Positions 9,890 through 20,300 of a stretch of DNA of 64,000 nucleotides are shown here, piece after piece (position 1 is the stretch's first letter; the number at the start of each line of letters is the position of its first letter). The position numbers and the translations under genes are program-made. The stretch comes from Plazaster borealis (taxonomy: Eukaryota; Echinodermata; Asteroidea; Forcipulatida; Labidiasteridae), in contig CM037474.1 of NCBI GenBank assembly GCA_021014325.1, forward strand, positions 20,578,488 to 20,642,487, written 5' to 3'. Below the pieces are notes generated by a model that saw only the letters and a program-made list of their open reading frames with translations, searched no databases and was not told where the DNA came from.

Positions 9890-10715
9890 CACGTGCCCCC
9901 CCCCCAATTGATGTCCTTGCCCCCCTTTCCCGGGTGCCCCCCTCCCCCCATTTGAAATCTTGACTTTTGTGATTGAAAATGTCCAGAATTTTAATGTAAT
10001 AATTTCAATGTTTTTAAAACTATTTATACATTTACACGCAGACAATGTATTTGTTTTTACACTACCGCCAGATTATCTTACACAAAAATAAAAAATTACA
10101 TTAAGGCGCTGAAAAGGTAAAAAAATAAAAATAATTAAAAAGGCAAACGGAAACTTGGCCAGAAGTGCCCCCTATAGAAAAATGTGTGCACCCGTGTTGT
10201 GCCCCTTAAAAATGTACCCTAGTTATACGGCGCTGTGTTTGACACGTGCGTAAAACAAATTCGAAAGGAAAGCAAGTCGTAGTTGTGTATGAGGGTTTGA
10301 TATTTGAAAATCATCAAATCAGAGGCTGGTTCAATAAACAGATTTATGTGAGCCTATGTGAACTATGCTTTTCAAATTAAGAGGAAAAGAAATGCAGGTT
10401 CAATTAGAAATATTTGTTATCAGAATGAAAAGGGAATGTCTAAAATTATGGAATGTCCTTGTTGTTCAGAACCCAACTAGCTTCTACAGCCGGTCTTATT
10501 CGACTCCAACCATGCACTCATGCATGTCTTTGTGGGCGATTTAAAACTGGTTAAACGCTACAACAACGTGATCATGTTTCAACCAATCAAAATGTCCAAA
10601 CACTTTAAGCCATTATTGAACTCCATCATAAAGTAAACCCTGGTAGCGTTCGATACGGGATCATACAGGCTGGCGCAATGATATTGGACCTAACTGGGCG
10701 TCAATGAAAGTAGTT
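9890..10715. other. Spacer upstream of gene 1
   Basis: This lies just past the duplication breakpoint. It begins with a C-rich stretch (9895-9950) made of several C-runs. The rest is AT-rich. No ORF of substance and no recognised repeat was found. It should contain the distal promoter of gene 1. Confidence 0.4.
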
Positions 10716-10721
10716 CCCGGA

Positions 10722-10782
10722 CTATAAATTGACCATCCTCCGCTAGAAGGATCACAGACGCTGCCGGAGAGGTTGATGTTTG
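10722..10782 (+). promoter_or_regulatory. Probable core promoter and non-coding first exon of gene 1
   Basis: TATAAAT at 10723-10729 is followed about 54 bp later by GATGTTTG and a strong donor GTAAGT at 10783. Gene 2 has the same arrangement on the minus strand (TTTATAT, then GTGTTTG and GTAAGT). The transcription start would be near 10753. The matching acceptor would be CCCACAG at 14348-14354, 12 nt before the ATG, making a 3.6-kb first intron. This is inferred, not demonstrated. Confidence 0.5.
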
Positions 10783-11091
10783 GTAAGTTTCATTTTCAGT
10801 GCTTCTAAAAATGTTCTTTATCCATATCTATTCGGAGTCAATGTTAGCATGAAGTTGAACATTCGTTTTTATAAGACAGTGCCTGTATATGTTGTCATAC
10901 TTACATTTCCCTTTTTTATATTTGTTGAATTGTACATTTTCTTGCAATTCACAATTTTTTTTAGGATAAACTAATTTAGTTATTACAAAGATTCGAAAAT
11001 AAGTCTCATCTCAAATTAAATTTATAGCGAGTTTGCCATTAGTAATAAAAATGAATTTTCTAGTTTAGAGTAGACTATAATTTTGAATAAT

Positions 11092-11430
11092 ATCGTCACC
11101 GACGCCACGAACTGACACACAGTATACAAAACCACAATTTTTTAAATTTTCAGTTTTTCACATGTTTAAACAATGTTCATTGAGGCCTACAATTATATTA
11201 AGTTTCAACGCTTCGAGAGCTTTACTTTTTTAATTACGATAATTAAGCATTGCAACCTTTGTACCGAAAGTTATAATTTCCGCTTCCACGAACTGACACC
11301 ATGGTTCAATTTACCATTGTAACACACGGCACGCACAAACACACACGCAGTGAAGTTGGATGGTGTCAGTTCGTGAAAACAGAAAATGTATGTTTTGCGT
11401 TAATTTTCTATTTCACGAACTGACGCGAAC
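11092..11430 (+). repeat. E-type interspersed repeat, member 2 (CACGAACTGACAC motif)
   Basis: Homologous to 2949-3265. The motif CACGAACTGAC occurs near 11105, 11288 and 11402, with an inverted copy near 11360. The alternating motif differs from member 1 while the backbone is shared. It lies in the probable first intron of gene 1. Confidence 0.6.
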
Positions 11431-12589
11431 CTTTCTTATTGCTTATTAATTTAAAACGAAAAGCAGTAAAAACCGCCATAATTATGAAGCTCAAACCATC
11501 CAATGTTAGAAAACTATTTGAGAATACCCTGAACATTTGTAGAGTTTGATTTGGAGAGATTCTCTGTGAGTCTGATTCATCGGGTGTATAATGTGATCGT
11601 TGATATTAACTGTAGGGCCTACCGATACGTTTGAGACATGTAAACACAGTTGCCTAACAAGTACAAATACAACAAAGGCATGTAGAAAGTTGCACTATAA
11701 AAATTAACAAATACATTAATATGATCGGTACCTTACATATACTTCATCTTTAATCAGTCTATTATGTAAGCGCCTATTCAATAAGTCCTTGACTAATTTA
11801 TCTCTCCTCCGCTTAACTTTATCCAACAAGGAATAAATTAAATACTTGCCAACAAAAAAGGTAAGTAATACGTGTAGAAACTTTAGTATGGTTAAATAGC
11901 CGAATATAATCTGTATTCAGAAACAAATAATATATCATTCTGGTTTCTAAGAATTAAATTTTGATGAAAAGGAATGTTTCTCCAAACAGAGTTATTAAAC
12001 TGGTTAAAATTATCATAATCTTATAAATATTCCCCAGCTTAATTAATGTCAAATGCACTTTCTGAGGCTAAACACTTCACTAAAAAGTACAATTGAGTCT
12101 CCATTAAATAAAAATACCGGTATATTTTCGAGAGGGTATATAACAATGTTTCGTGGACGGAACCATGACGGAATTCAAAACCAGCAACAATGAGCGGTCA
12201 AGGCCGGCATCGAGTTCAGAGGTTAGAGAATCAATAGACGAAAACGCGATACCAGGCGATATCGAATTACATAAATCAAGAAGCGCATATAATTTATGAC
12301 AGTCTCATAATATGAGTAATTATTATGTTAGTATCAAACCATATGGTCGTGTGCCAGAAAGAAGGACGTAATAACAGTTACCTGAGAAAGGCCGTATTAG
12401 TAATTTAAATGCAAAACTGAGTTTCAAGAAAACTGAGTGTAAAAGTGTCATCGGTTGTCTGCAGTTCATAGGTCATTATAGGATTATTACATTCTGAGTG
12501 AGAATGGAAAAAAAAACATGTCTTTGGGGGGTAATTGTGGCAACAAAATTGAAACAGTCATGCCATACTTTTGTTTCCCCTTTGGGGTT
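11431..12589. other. AT-rich intronic stretch with nothing recognised
   Basis: Inside the proposed 5' UTR intron of gene 1. No ORF with coding character, no clear tandem or inverted repeat. Confidence 0.4.
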
Positions 12590-12607
12590 TGTTGTTGTTG
12601 TTGTTGT

Positions 12608-12693
<86 letters not shown>

Positions 12694-12694
12694 T
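12590..12694. repeat. Microsatellite: (TTG)n then (CGCTGT) hexamer, about 14 units
   Basis: A short TTG run passes into a perfect hexanucleotide array from about 12611 to 12694. The hexamer keeps several frames open on both strands (Ala-Val, Arg-Gln, Ala-Thr dipeptides), which are artefacts. Confidence 0.9.
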
Positions 12695-13204
12695 CTGGGG
12701 CAATTTGATTGCTCACGACATTCTGTTACTGGGAAAGTGTGCCTGGAAGAAGGGCGTAACCCGCACACGACGATATAGTTTCCGCAAAACTTAATGTTAC
12801 AAAATACCACTTTAGTTGACCGGCTCAAATTTGGATGGCCCCTGAAAAGTTGGATGGCCCCTTATCAGTACATCAAAAATCAGTTCAAAACCGAAATTTT
12901 TGATGCGTTTTTGTTTTTTAATTTTTTTTATTTTTTAGGAGGGATGTTACCGCTGAACCTACGATTCCTCTTATATTGAAAAACATTGTTCGCTAATTTT
13001 AGCATTTTAGTACGAGAGAAATCGGTTCTCTTGAGCGATTTGTAAAGTTATAATTTAGTATGTTTTTTTTGTAAAAACAACTACAATAGCAACTAGAAAT
13101 TCATTTTTTCGACATCACAAATACAAGGTGATCGTGATGCTGCTCCATGAGTTGAGACTTATTCTGCTTAACCTCAAGGTTCATGTCTCATGATTAAAGA
13201 TTCA

Positions 13205-13850
13205 AGATGTTTCGCTTCACTTCCGTTTTGAACCGGAAGACCAGGTCAAAACTGGGTTTTATCTTCGTAACATTAATTTGTTTGGTTTATGGAGAATTTA
13301 ACGATGATGTACAGATCGTCAAATTCAGATGCGTGGTTCAAGATTTAGTATTTTTTTCAAATACTGAAAGTTGATTTAATGTTATGTGACACCTGATGAC
13401 GTCATCATGACGTATTTAAATTTATGTCAGCTAAATGTTGAGGTTCAATTTCCTGATGAGTTTCAAAGTTCAATTCAGTTTACTTCTTGAGTTTAACAAA
13501 CCTCATGAATATAAACTTGTCATCAGAGGGCGCCGTGGACTATCATGAAGTCATCATTGTTTAATTAATGAAACGTAAAAGAGTCAATTGTCTTTTCAAG
13601 CACTGAAACCATGTCCAAGTTCTATTTCATATTGACCACAGAGGTCAACTTATAGCTTTTAATAGTTGCTTCAACTTCCGGTTTAAACCGGAAGACAATG
13701 TCACGCTGGAGTTGCTTGTGTAATGCGTTTGTTCAATATTTGAAGACCTTTCCGATGATGTATAGATTGTAAAAATCCAATGTGTGGTTCAAGAGTTTTG
13801 ATTTTTTTTCAGATACTAATTATTGATTTAATATTATTTGACACCTAATG
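13205..13850. repeat. Diverged direct repeat (two units of about 190 bp)
   Basis: Units at about 13205-13400 and 13664-13850 share, in order, a CCGGAAGAC block, GATGATGTA(C/T)AGAT, TGTGGTTCAAGA and GATTTAAT-TTAT-TGACACCT-ATGAC. Both start with a short palindrome of the TTCCGGTTT..ACCGGAAG kind. The 260 bp between them is not repeated. Confidence 0.55.
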
Positions 13851-13955
13851 ACAAACTCAAGACGTCATTGTTAAGGTGCCGTCTGGGAATTTTCGTTGTA
13901 AAGACATTTATCATTATTTTCAGTTGCTATACAAAGCGATTGGAGTAAATTTATT

Positions 13956-14335
13956 TGTGGCGTGATATGGCTGAGCGGTAATAAGAGCACCAGACTCAAG
14001 CTTTGGTGTTTCTGATCAGCAGAGTGTGGGTTCGAATCCTGGTCTTGACAGTTGTGTCCTTGAGCAAGATATGTTACCATCTGCTTTGTCCTTCGGATGG
14101 GACATTAAGCCGTAGGCCCCGTGTACTAGGATTGATAGTGCACCTAAAAGAACCTAGAACACTTATAGTGGAAGAGTAGGGGTAATTCCCAGTGTTTCTG
14201 GTTCACATAGCAAGCACCCTTGTTTACAGGTTTTCTCCGGCTTGTGAGCTACAGTGCACTTATGAGGCATCCTTGGTTATTGGTTTCATTACCAGAAATA
14301 TATAATAATAATAAATTAATAATAATTCATATAAT
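13956..14335 (+). mobile_element. tRNA-derived SINE, type T1
   Basis: The head resembles a class II tRNA (Leu/Ser type): box A-like TGGCTGAGCGGTAA, a long variable arm around CTTTGGTGTTTCTGATCAGCAGAG, and box B-like GGTTCGAATCC. The body includes CCTTCGGATGGGACATTAAGCC and the tail is an (AAT)n-like run. Related copies lie at about 24727, 27870, 36855, 60970 and 63016. This copy ends just before the proposed acceptor of the first coding exon of gene 1. Confidence 0.8.
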
Positions 14336-14366
14336 AAACATCTGCCTCCCACAGAGTGCTACAGCG

Positions 14367-17300
14367 ATGACACAGTTTGTTGCAGTCTTGCTGCTTGCGG
14401 CACTTGTCAGTGTCCAGGCTGACATGTTCTTCCATAACCCCCGGGGTTCAAACAACAGGTTAAAAGAAAATACGGCCAATCGTAAAAACAACAACCGAAT
14501 GTTCGACTCGCAGGTAAGTGTTCACCAAGAAATATTACCGGAAATTGCCTTTTTGTTTTTGAGGAGGGGGGGGGTGGGGGTCAAAACTCCAACTGTTTTA
14601 AAGTGTAAGTTTTGGTATCATTAAAAATATACTATATTATAATGTGTAAATACTTGGTTTGTTTAGTTTTTTGTTGCATTATTAACAGTGGGCAGCCAAC
14701 GATTTTTAGAACGCCAACCCCAACCCTCGCCTTCTCTGGCATATTCGGAGCAGAATAACTACGCAATCATGATGTACACGTTTTTTTTTCATATAGGTCA
14801 ATCTGTAGGCCTACTGGACATTTTTCATAAAAATATTATTAAGCATAATAAGCTTCATTGTTTCATTAGAATAACAACAGAGGCGGTTACAATGCTGGAG
14901 ATGCGAGAGCCAACGCAGCCACCAACGAGGGGCAACAATACAACATGGTGAGTTCCACTGACACGCATCGTCAACAGCGTGGAAAACCAGTTACCACACA
15001 CCCAACGCTCAGGGTGTTACTGCTACAGGCAACTTGGACGCAACCAAATGCTCTGCATGCAAAAGGAACACTTCTGTTGAACAACATACATTTTTCTATT
15101 AGTATTTTACTGTCCCCAAGACAACAGGTGGAAATTGACATGTTAATGTTGGGGGTTTTTCTTCATGGGGATTGCCTGGAACTGTTTTTTTTTTATCCCG
15201 TGGAATAACAGTTTATTGTCATCACTTCACAATCATACATTAAAACATTATAATACCTATATATGAGAAAGGTGAAAACAAATCACAACCGTTACAGGGA
15301 ATTAATACTTCTATCACTAGTCTTGACATAGTATATACGGAGAAGAAATCCCATTTATGGTAGAAATTTGCCAAATTATCGTAAGTATAAATGAATTTTT
15401 CCATGGAGAAGTAATTCTGAAGTTCTATTTTGAGGATTAATAAGGATGGTGTATTCTTAGTCATTTTAATTTTATAAATATGAAAACGGCTTATTAATAA
15501 AATAAGGTGAGTTGCTTTACACTTGAAGTCGGTTTTACCAAACAAAAATGCTTCCTTGTCTTAAAATGTGTGTTATCCTTAATCCACGAAACAACTGCGG
15601 TCCAAAAGGAGATTGTAGCGGCACATGAGCAAAATAAATGAACAAGAGTCTCCTCTTCATTGTTACAAAAAGTACATAAATTAGTGTTCAATTTGTTGAT
15701 TTTGAAAAGAAAATTGTCCGTGCCCAAAATTCTGTGTATTAGTCTGTACTGGAACCATCTCAGCCTAGTGTCTATGTGCAGTTGAAATGAATATTAAATA
15801 TTAACGACCATTTTAAAGCTATAGTCTATTTGCAAACTAAAGTTCCATTTAGAAATGAATGTATAAGTTACTTTCCTGGAACTGTTGCCTTAAAGTATAG
15901 GCCAATGATTTTACTGGACACAATAATAAGACAAAACATATAGGAGAATATTCGTTCAGACTACCAGTTTAGACTTGAATTAAACAACCAAATAAATACG
16001 ATAGCTAAAAGGAAAAGCTTAGCTTAGTACTTGGATTGCAAGATGGATTTGAACCCTGCCGTAAAGTTGTTCTCTTTAGGACCCCAGACAGGCTGGTAAA
16101 ATAATGACTCGATTAAAAAAAAAACCTAACCGTTATCTTTCACTTCCATTTTTCGTCTTCAGAAATACTTCGCAAGTGGCTCGAGCGGTGACAGTCACAT
16201 GACTGTCGAATGGACCAATCAGCACGGCTGTGGAGATAACGACAATGTCAACTGTAACGTTGTGCTGCAGTATATGTGCCAGCCTGATACCGATAGTGCT
16301 GGTAATGGACGGCATGCTTGGGATGGGATACAATTTAAATGATAAAGAGAGTGAAGACGATGTCTAAGAATAAAGACCATTCAGTTTAGTTCACGACAAT
16401 TTAAGAACAAATTTAAGCAAGTTTATGGGTGTAGCAACATTAACATTAATTGCTGTTTTTGTTAGAACATTAATACGAAGTGCGCAATTTTGTCTCCTTT
16501 CATTTATTAAAGGCATCGTACACGTTTGGTAATTGTCAAAGACCAGTGTTCTCATTTGGTGTGTATCCCAACATATGCATAAAATAACAAGCCTGTGAAA
16601 ATTTGGGCTCAATTGGTCATCGAAGTTGCAAGAAAATGATTAAAGAAAAAACACCCTTGTATCCGAACATATGCATAAAATAACAAGCCTGTGAAAATTT
16701 GGGCTCAATTGGTCATCGAAGTTGCAAGAAAATGATGAAAGAAAAAACACCCTTGTTGTACAAATTGGTGTGCTTTCAGATAGAAATAAAAACTTCTTGC
16801 AAGAAGTTGTTATTATTTTAGTGAGCAATTACCTCTTTCTCAAAAACTACGTTACTTCAGAGGGAGTTGTTTCTTACAATGTTTTATACTATCAACAGCT
16901 CTCCGTTGCTTGTTACCAAGTCAGTTTTTATGCTAATAAATTTTTTGAGTAACTACCAAACGTGTACAGTGCCTTTAATTGCTGTTTTTGTTAGAGCATT
17001 AATACGAAGTGCGCAATTTTGTCTCATTTCATTTATTAAAGCGAAATGCAAGTACTATAGTACTTGCATTTCGCTTATAAGCCCTACGTGTAAGCTCAAG
17101 GTTCTAATGTGAGCTTGAGCCTTCGTAACATTTTCACCAAATTCTATGAAATTGCATGTGAAAAGTGGTATTTTATTTTATTACAGGTCCTGACACCATT
17201 CGCAATGGATTCAGTACAACTAAACAGGGATACGTGAAGCTCGCAAGCGTCACCGAAAATAACAATCGGGCAGATGCTCGTAAGAGTAACTCGGTGAAAG

Positions 17301-20300
17301 ACGATCGTGGATTACATGAGAAATGGGATTGGTATGACAAGTGCTTCGGCAGAGAACGTAACCAGGGTAAGTCATTCACTACGATCTTTCCATTCTGCAA
17401 TGTTACTTCACAATATTATGATCAGCAGGACTACTCATACTAACTCCCAGCTATAGGGTTTGAACAAAATTATCTTTTAGTTTCCAGGGCAATATCAATA
17501 TTGCGGTTGCGAGTAATGATATCAATAATCATACCTGGCTGACTTGGGAGATTTTCATAATGATTGTAATAATAACTCCTGTTACACAAATACAATAGAG
17601 GTGAGGTCCCAAGGGTTCTATTATTGGCCCTGCTCTTTATTATGTGTACTGTTAGCAACAAACTCCCGACAGTTCCTGGATGTAGTTGTAAATAAACCTG
17701 TATGCTGACAACACCCAATGATAGTGTTTAGCGCCACGACACCTCTGATCATTGTCATCAAAAGAAACTTGTCTTAAAAGGCATCGTACACGTTTGGTAA
17801 TTGGAGCCTATTGTTTGTTTCAAACCTATTTAGTTGTAGATATATACCATAAAACTAACCTGTGAAAATTTCATTTCAAAAGGTGGTAGCGTGTTTGAGA
17901 TATTGCCGAAAATCTGGAGCGGTTATGTCCACGCAGGAAGAATAATCTGCATTAGAATACACACTCTGAGAAGCGTTACGCGTAAGCTTCTCGGATTCAA
18001 ATGTTTTGGGGATAAAAAGTGATATTTTTTTCCATAACCGCAGTACTTCAAAGTGAAAAGTTTCTCAAAATGCATTATACTATCCAAAGCTGCTGTACTA
18101 AGTTTTTATTATGAGAGTCATTACCAAATGTGTACGATGCCTTTAACAAGTGACTACGTTGGATACAAAACTGAAACCCGCTCCAACTAGACCCTGCATT
18201 GATCTCGCAGATCCATGCTCCGAATTATAACACAACGTGAAGAGGGTCACGTCCTCTACTCTGCAGCTCGTGTTCAAATCTCAATAAAAGATGAAATAAT
18301 TGAAGTATTCAAGTGTCGATTTTAGGCAAACAGCTCCTGTCATTGGCTGACATGTGAACATGTTTCAAGGTTTTACCACGGCCGATGTACCATGGGTGAC
18401 TTTCCCCCGTTGCGTGTCCAACGGTAAATAAATTTGGGCTGAAGGAATTGGAGTCAAAAGAGGGCGCTACCTTGGGGGCGGGGAACCAGATTCTTCCGCC
18501 ATGACACCGGATTGCCTTTTTATTATCATTGTGACAAGCTTTTGAATTACTCTGTTCCGAAAGTTTGTCATATAAATACATTAAAACTTTGTATAATGAA
18601 AGATGTTGTCATGTCGAGTGTTTTATTTTTAGATCTGCTTTGGCTTGTTGACTTTTATAAATTTGTAGTATGGATGCTTCATTTTATTCGGTTGCAAAAT
18701 TTCCGCCTTTTAAAAACAATTGTCATTAGCTTACCTTTATACAGGTGGTTGTCTACATTATTTCAATGGCTTAGGTTAAATCAATCAGTACGTATCTGAC
18801 TGATATTATTAATTACGTAATAATGTCAAAAAGTTCATTGTTTTGCCATTATTATCCCAGGTTTGTTCACCGCCGACCAAGCCCTTACAGCCAACAATAA
18901 TGGGCTTGGATACAGCGCAGCAATCTTCACCCGCCAGAATAACAACGGCGGTAGAAGTGGCTACGAGTGTCCTGAGGAGAGGGACTATTACCCTTACTGG
19001 CACCCCTCCCCCTGGAAAGACATTGCCGTCTTAGTCCATGATAGCAGCTTGTGTGGGTAAGGAGTCAGGGCCGCGTACAACAAGGCTAAATTTATTTGTT
19101 TGCAATATTGAAATCCGTAATACCTTCAGCGGGAACCTCAGTGATAATTGCCTACTTGTTTTAGTATAATTTTCAGTTTTGTTCTTATTACATTGAATGA
19201 TTTATGGTTGTTTTATTTATGTTTGTACATTACCGTCTTTTCTTGTGTCATTACATTAAAACGGGAACCAGCGGTTTCCTTAAATTTAATAAACATGATA
19301 ATAATGATTATTGGAGAAAGTTCAACCAAAGTGTCCTCATTTTAGGAAGTATCTGGCGGGTACAACCATGCATGTATAAATTTCTTTTGGGAGTACTGTG
19401 GCTCTGAAAAGAGCCCGTTTTTTCAGAGCCAACACTCCTTCCAAAGAAGATTAATACATGGTTGTGCTCGCAAGTTTTCTAGTCATACTTACTTCCTATT
19501 GTTCACACTGTGCAAAGCTTCAAACCTCACTCAATGCCCTCATTTAATGTTGTAGATTTTATCAGTCGGAGAGCTATAATGTGCAGCAGAAACACGAGTG
19601 TGTGGAGGAGTACCCAGACAACGCCGGTACTAAACACTGGTCACGATGGAACAATGAGCAAGACTGTACCGACAACGGCGGTCAATGGCTAGCCTTTACT
19701 AACTACCTAGAGAAAGCCCCACGTACGTATACAAACGTTCAAAATCACTCATATCAGCACTTATTCGATCAATATAGACCCCAACGATGTACACGTGGTG
19801 TGACGTCATCCCCCTCATTAATTTTTAGAAGCAATCACAGAAAGACACACCTCATAAACAACGCAAACTTTTACAAAAAAGAACTACGGCCGACTGTGCA
19901 AAGAGAGTTTTGTGTGTTGTTATGAAAACTACAGTAAGTTCAGCTACATGTACTAGCCGGCATCGCGGCACTTCTTAAGTCACGTTAATATTCGGGCAAA
20001 AACATTTTATGTTGACTTGATATTGCCTTCTGGCTCACTACAGAGTACACCACCCAGGCCGAGTGTGAAGCAAGTAGTTCCAGTGGGGTTCAGTACGTAT
20101 GGGGCCGACCAGAAGGAGAAGTGGATGAACAGTGTCTGGTGGCCCTAGATGCTCCTGACTGTATGGTATCTCCAACGACTCGTGTTAATCACCTTGGAAA
20201 CACACCTGATGGTGAAGCCAGTCGCTACGAGTGGACCTTGCCATACTTCCCTTCTGGTGAAACGAAGCGATGTGTCATGCGAATCAGGTAGGTGTGCAGT

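Noticed and set aside
12476..12828. Several overlapping frames on both strands with Ala-Val, Arg-Gln or Ala-Thr runs
   Set aside because: They come from the CGCTGT hexanucleotide microsatellite; flanking parts have no recognisable domain.
14220..14366. Upstream in-frame extension of gene 1 to a Met at 14220
   Set aside because: That part lies in the SINE and its (AAT) tail; the signal peptide begins at the Met at 14367.
15240..15727. Host gene with a Cys-rich domain
   Set aside because: The CTFC..H..C pattern and following residues are those of a LINE reverse-transcriptase C terminus; it is frameshifted and has a poly(A)-like tail.
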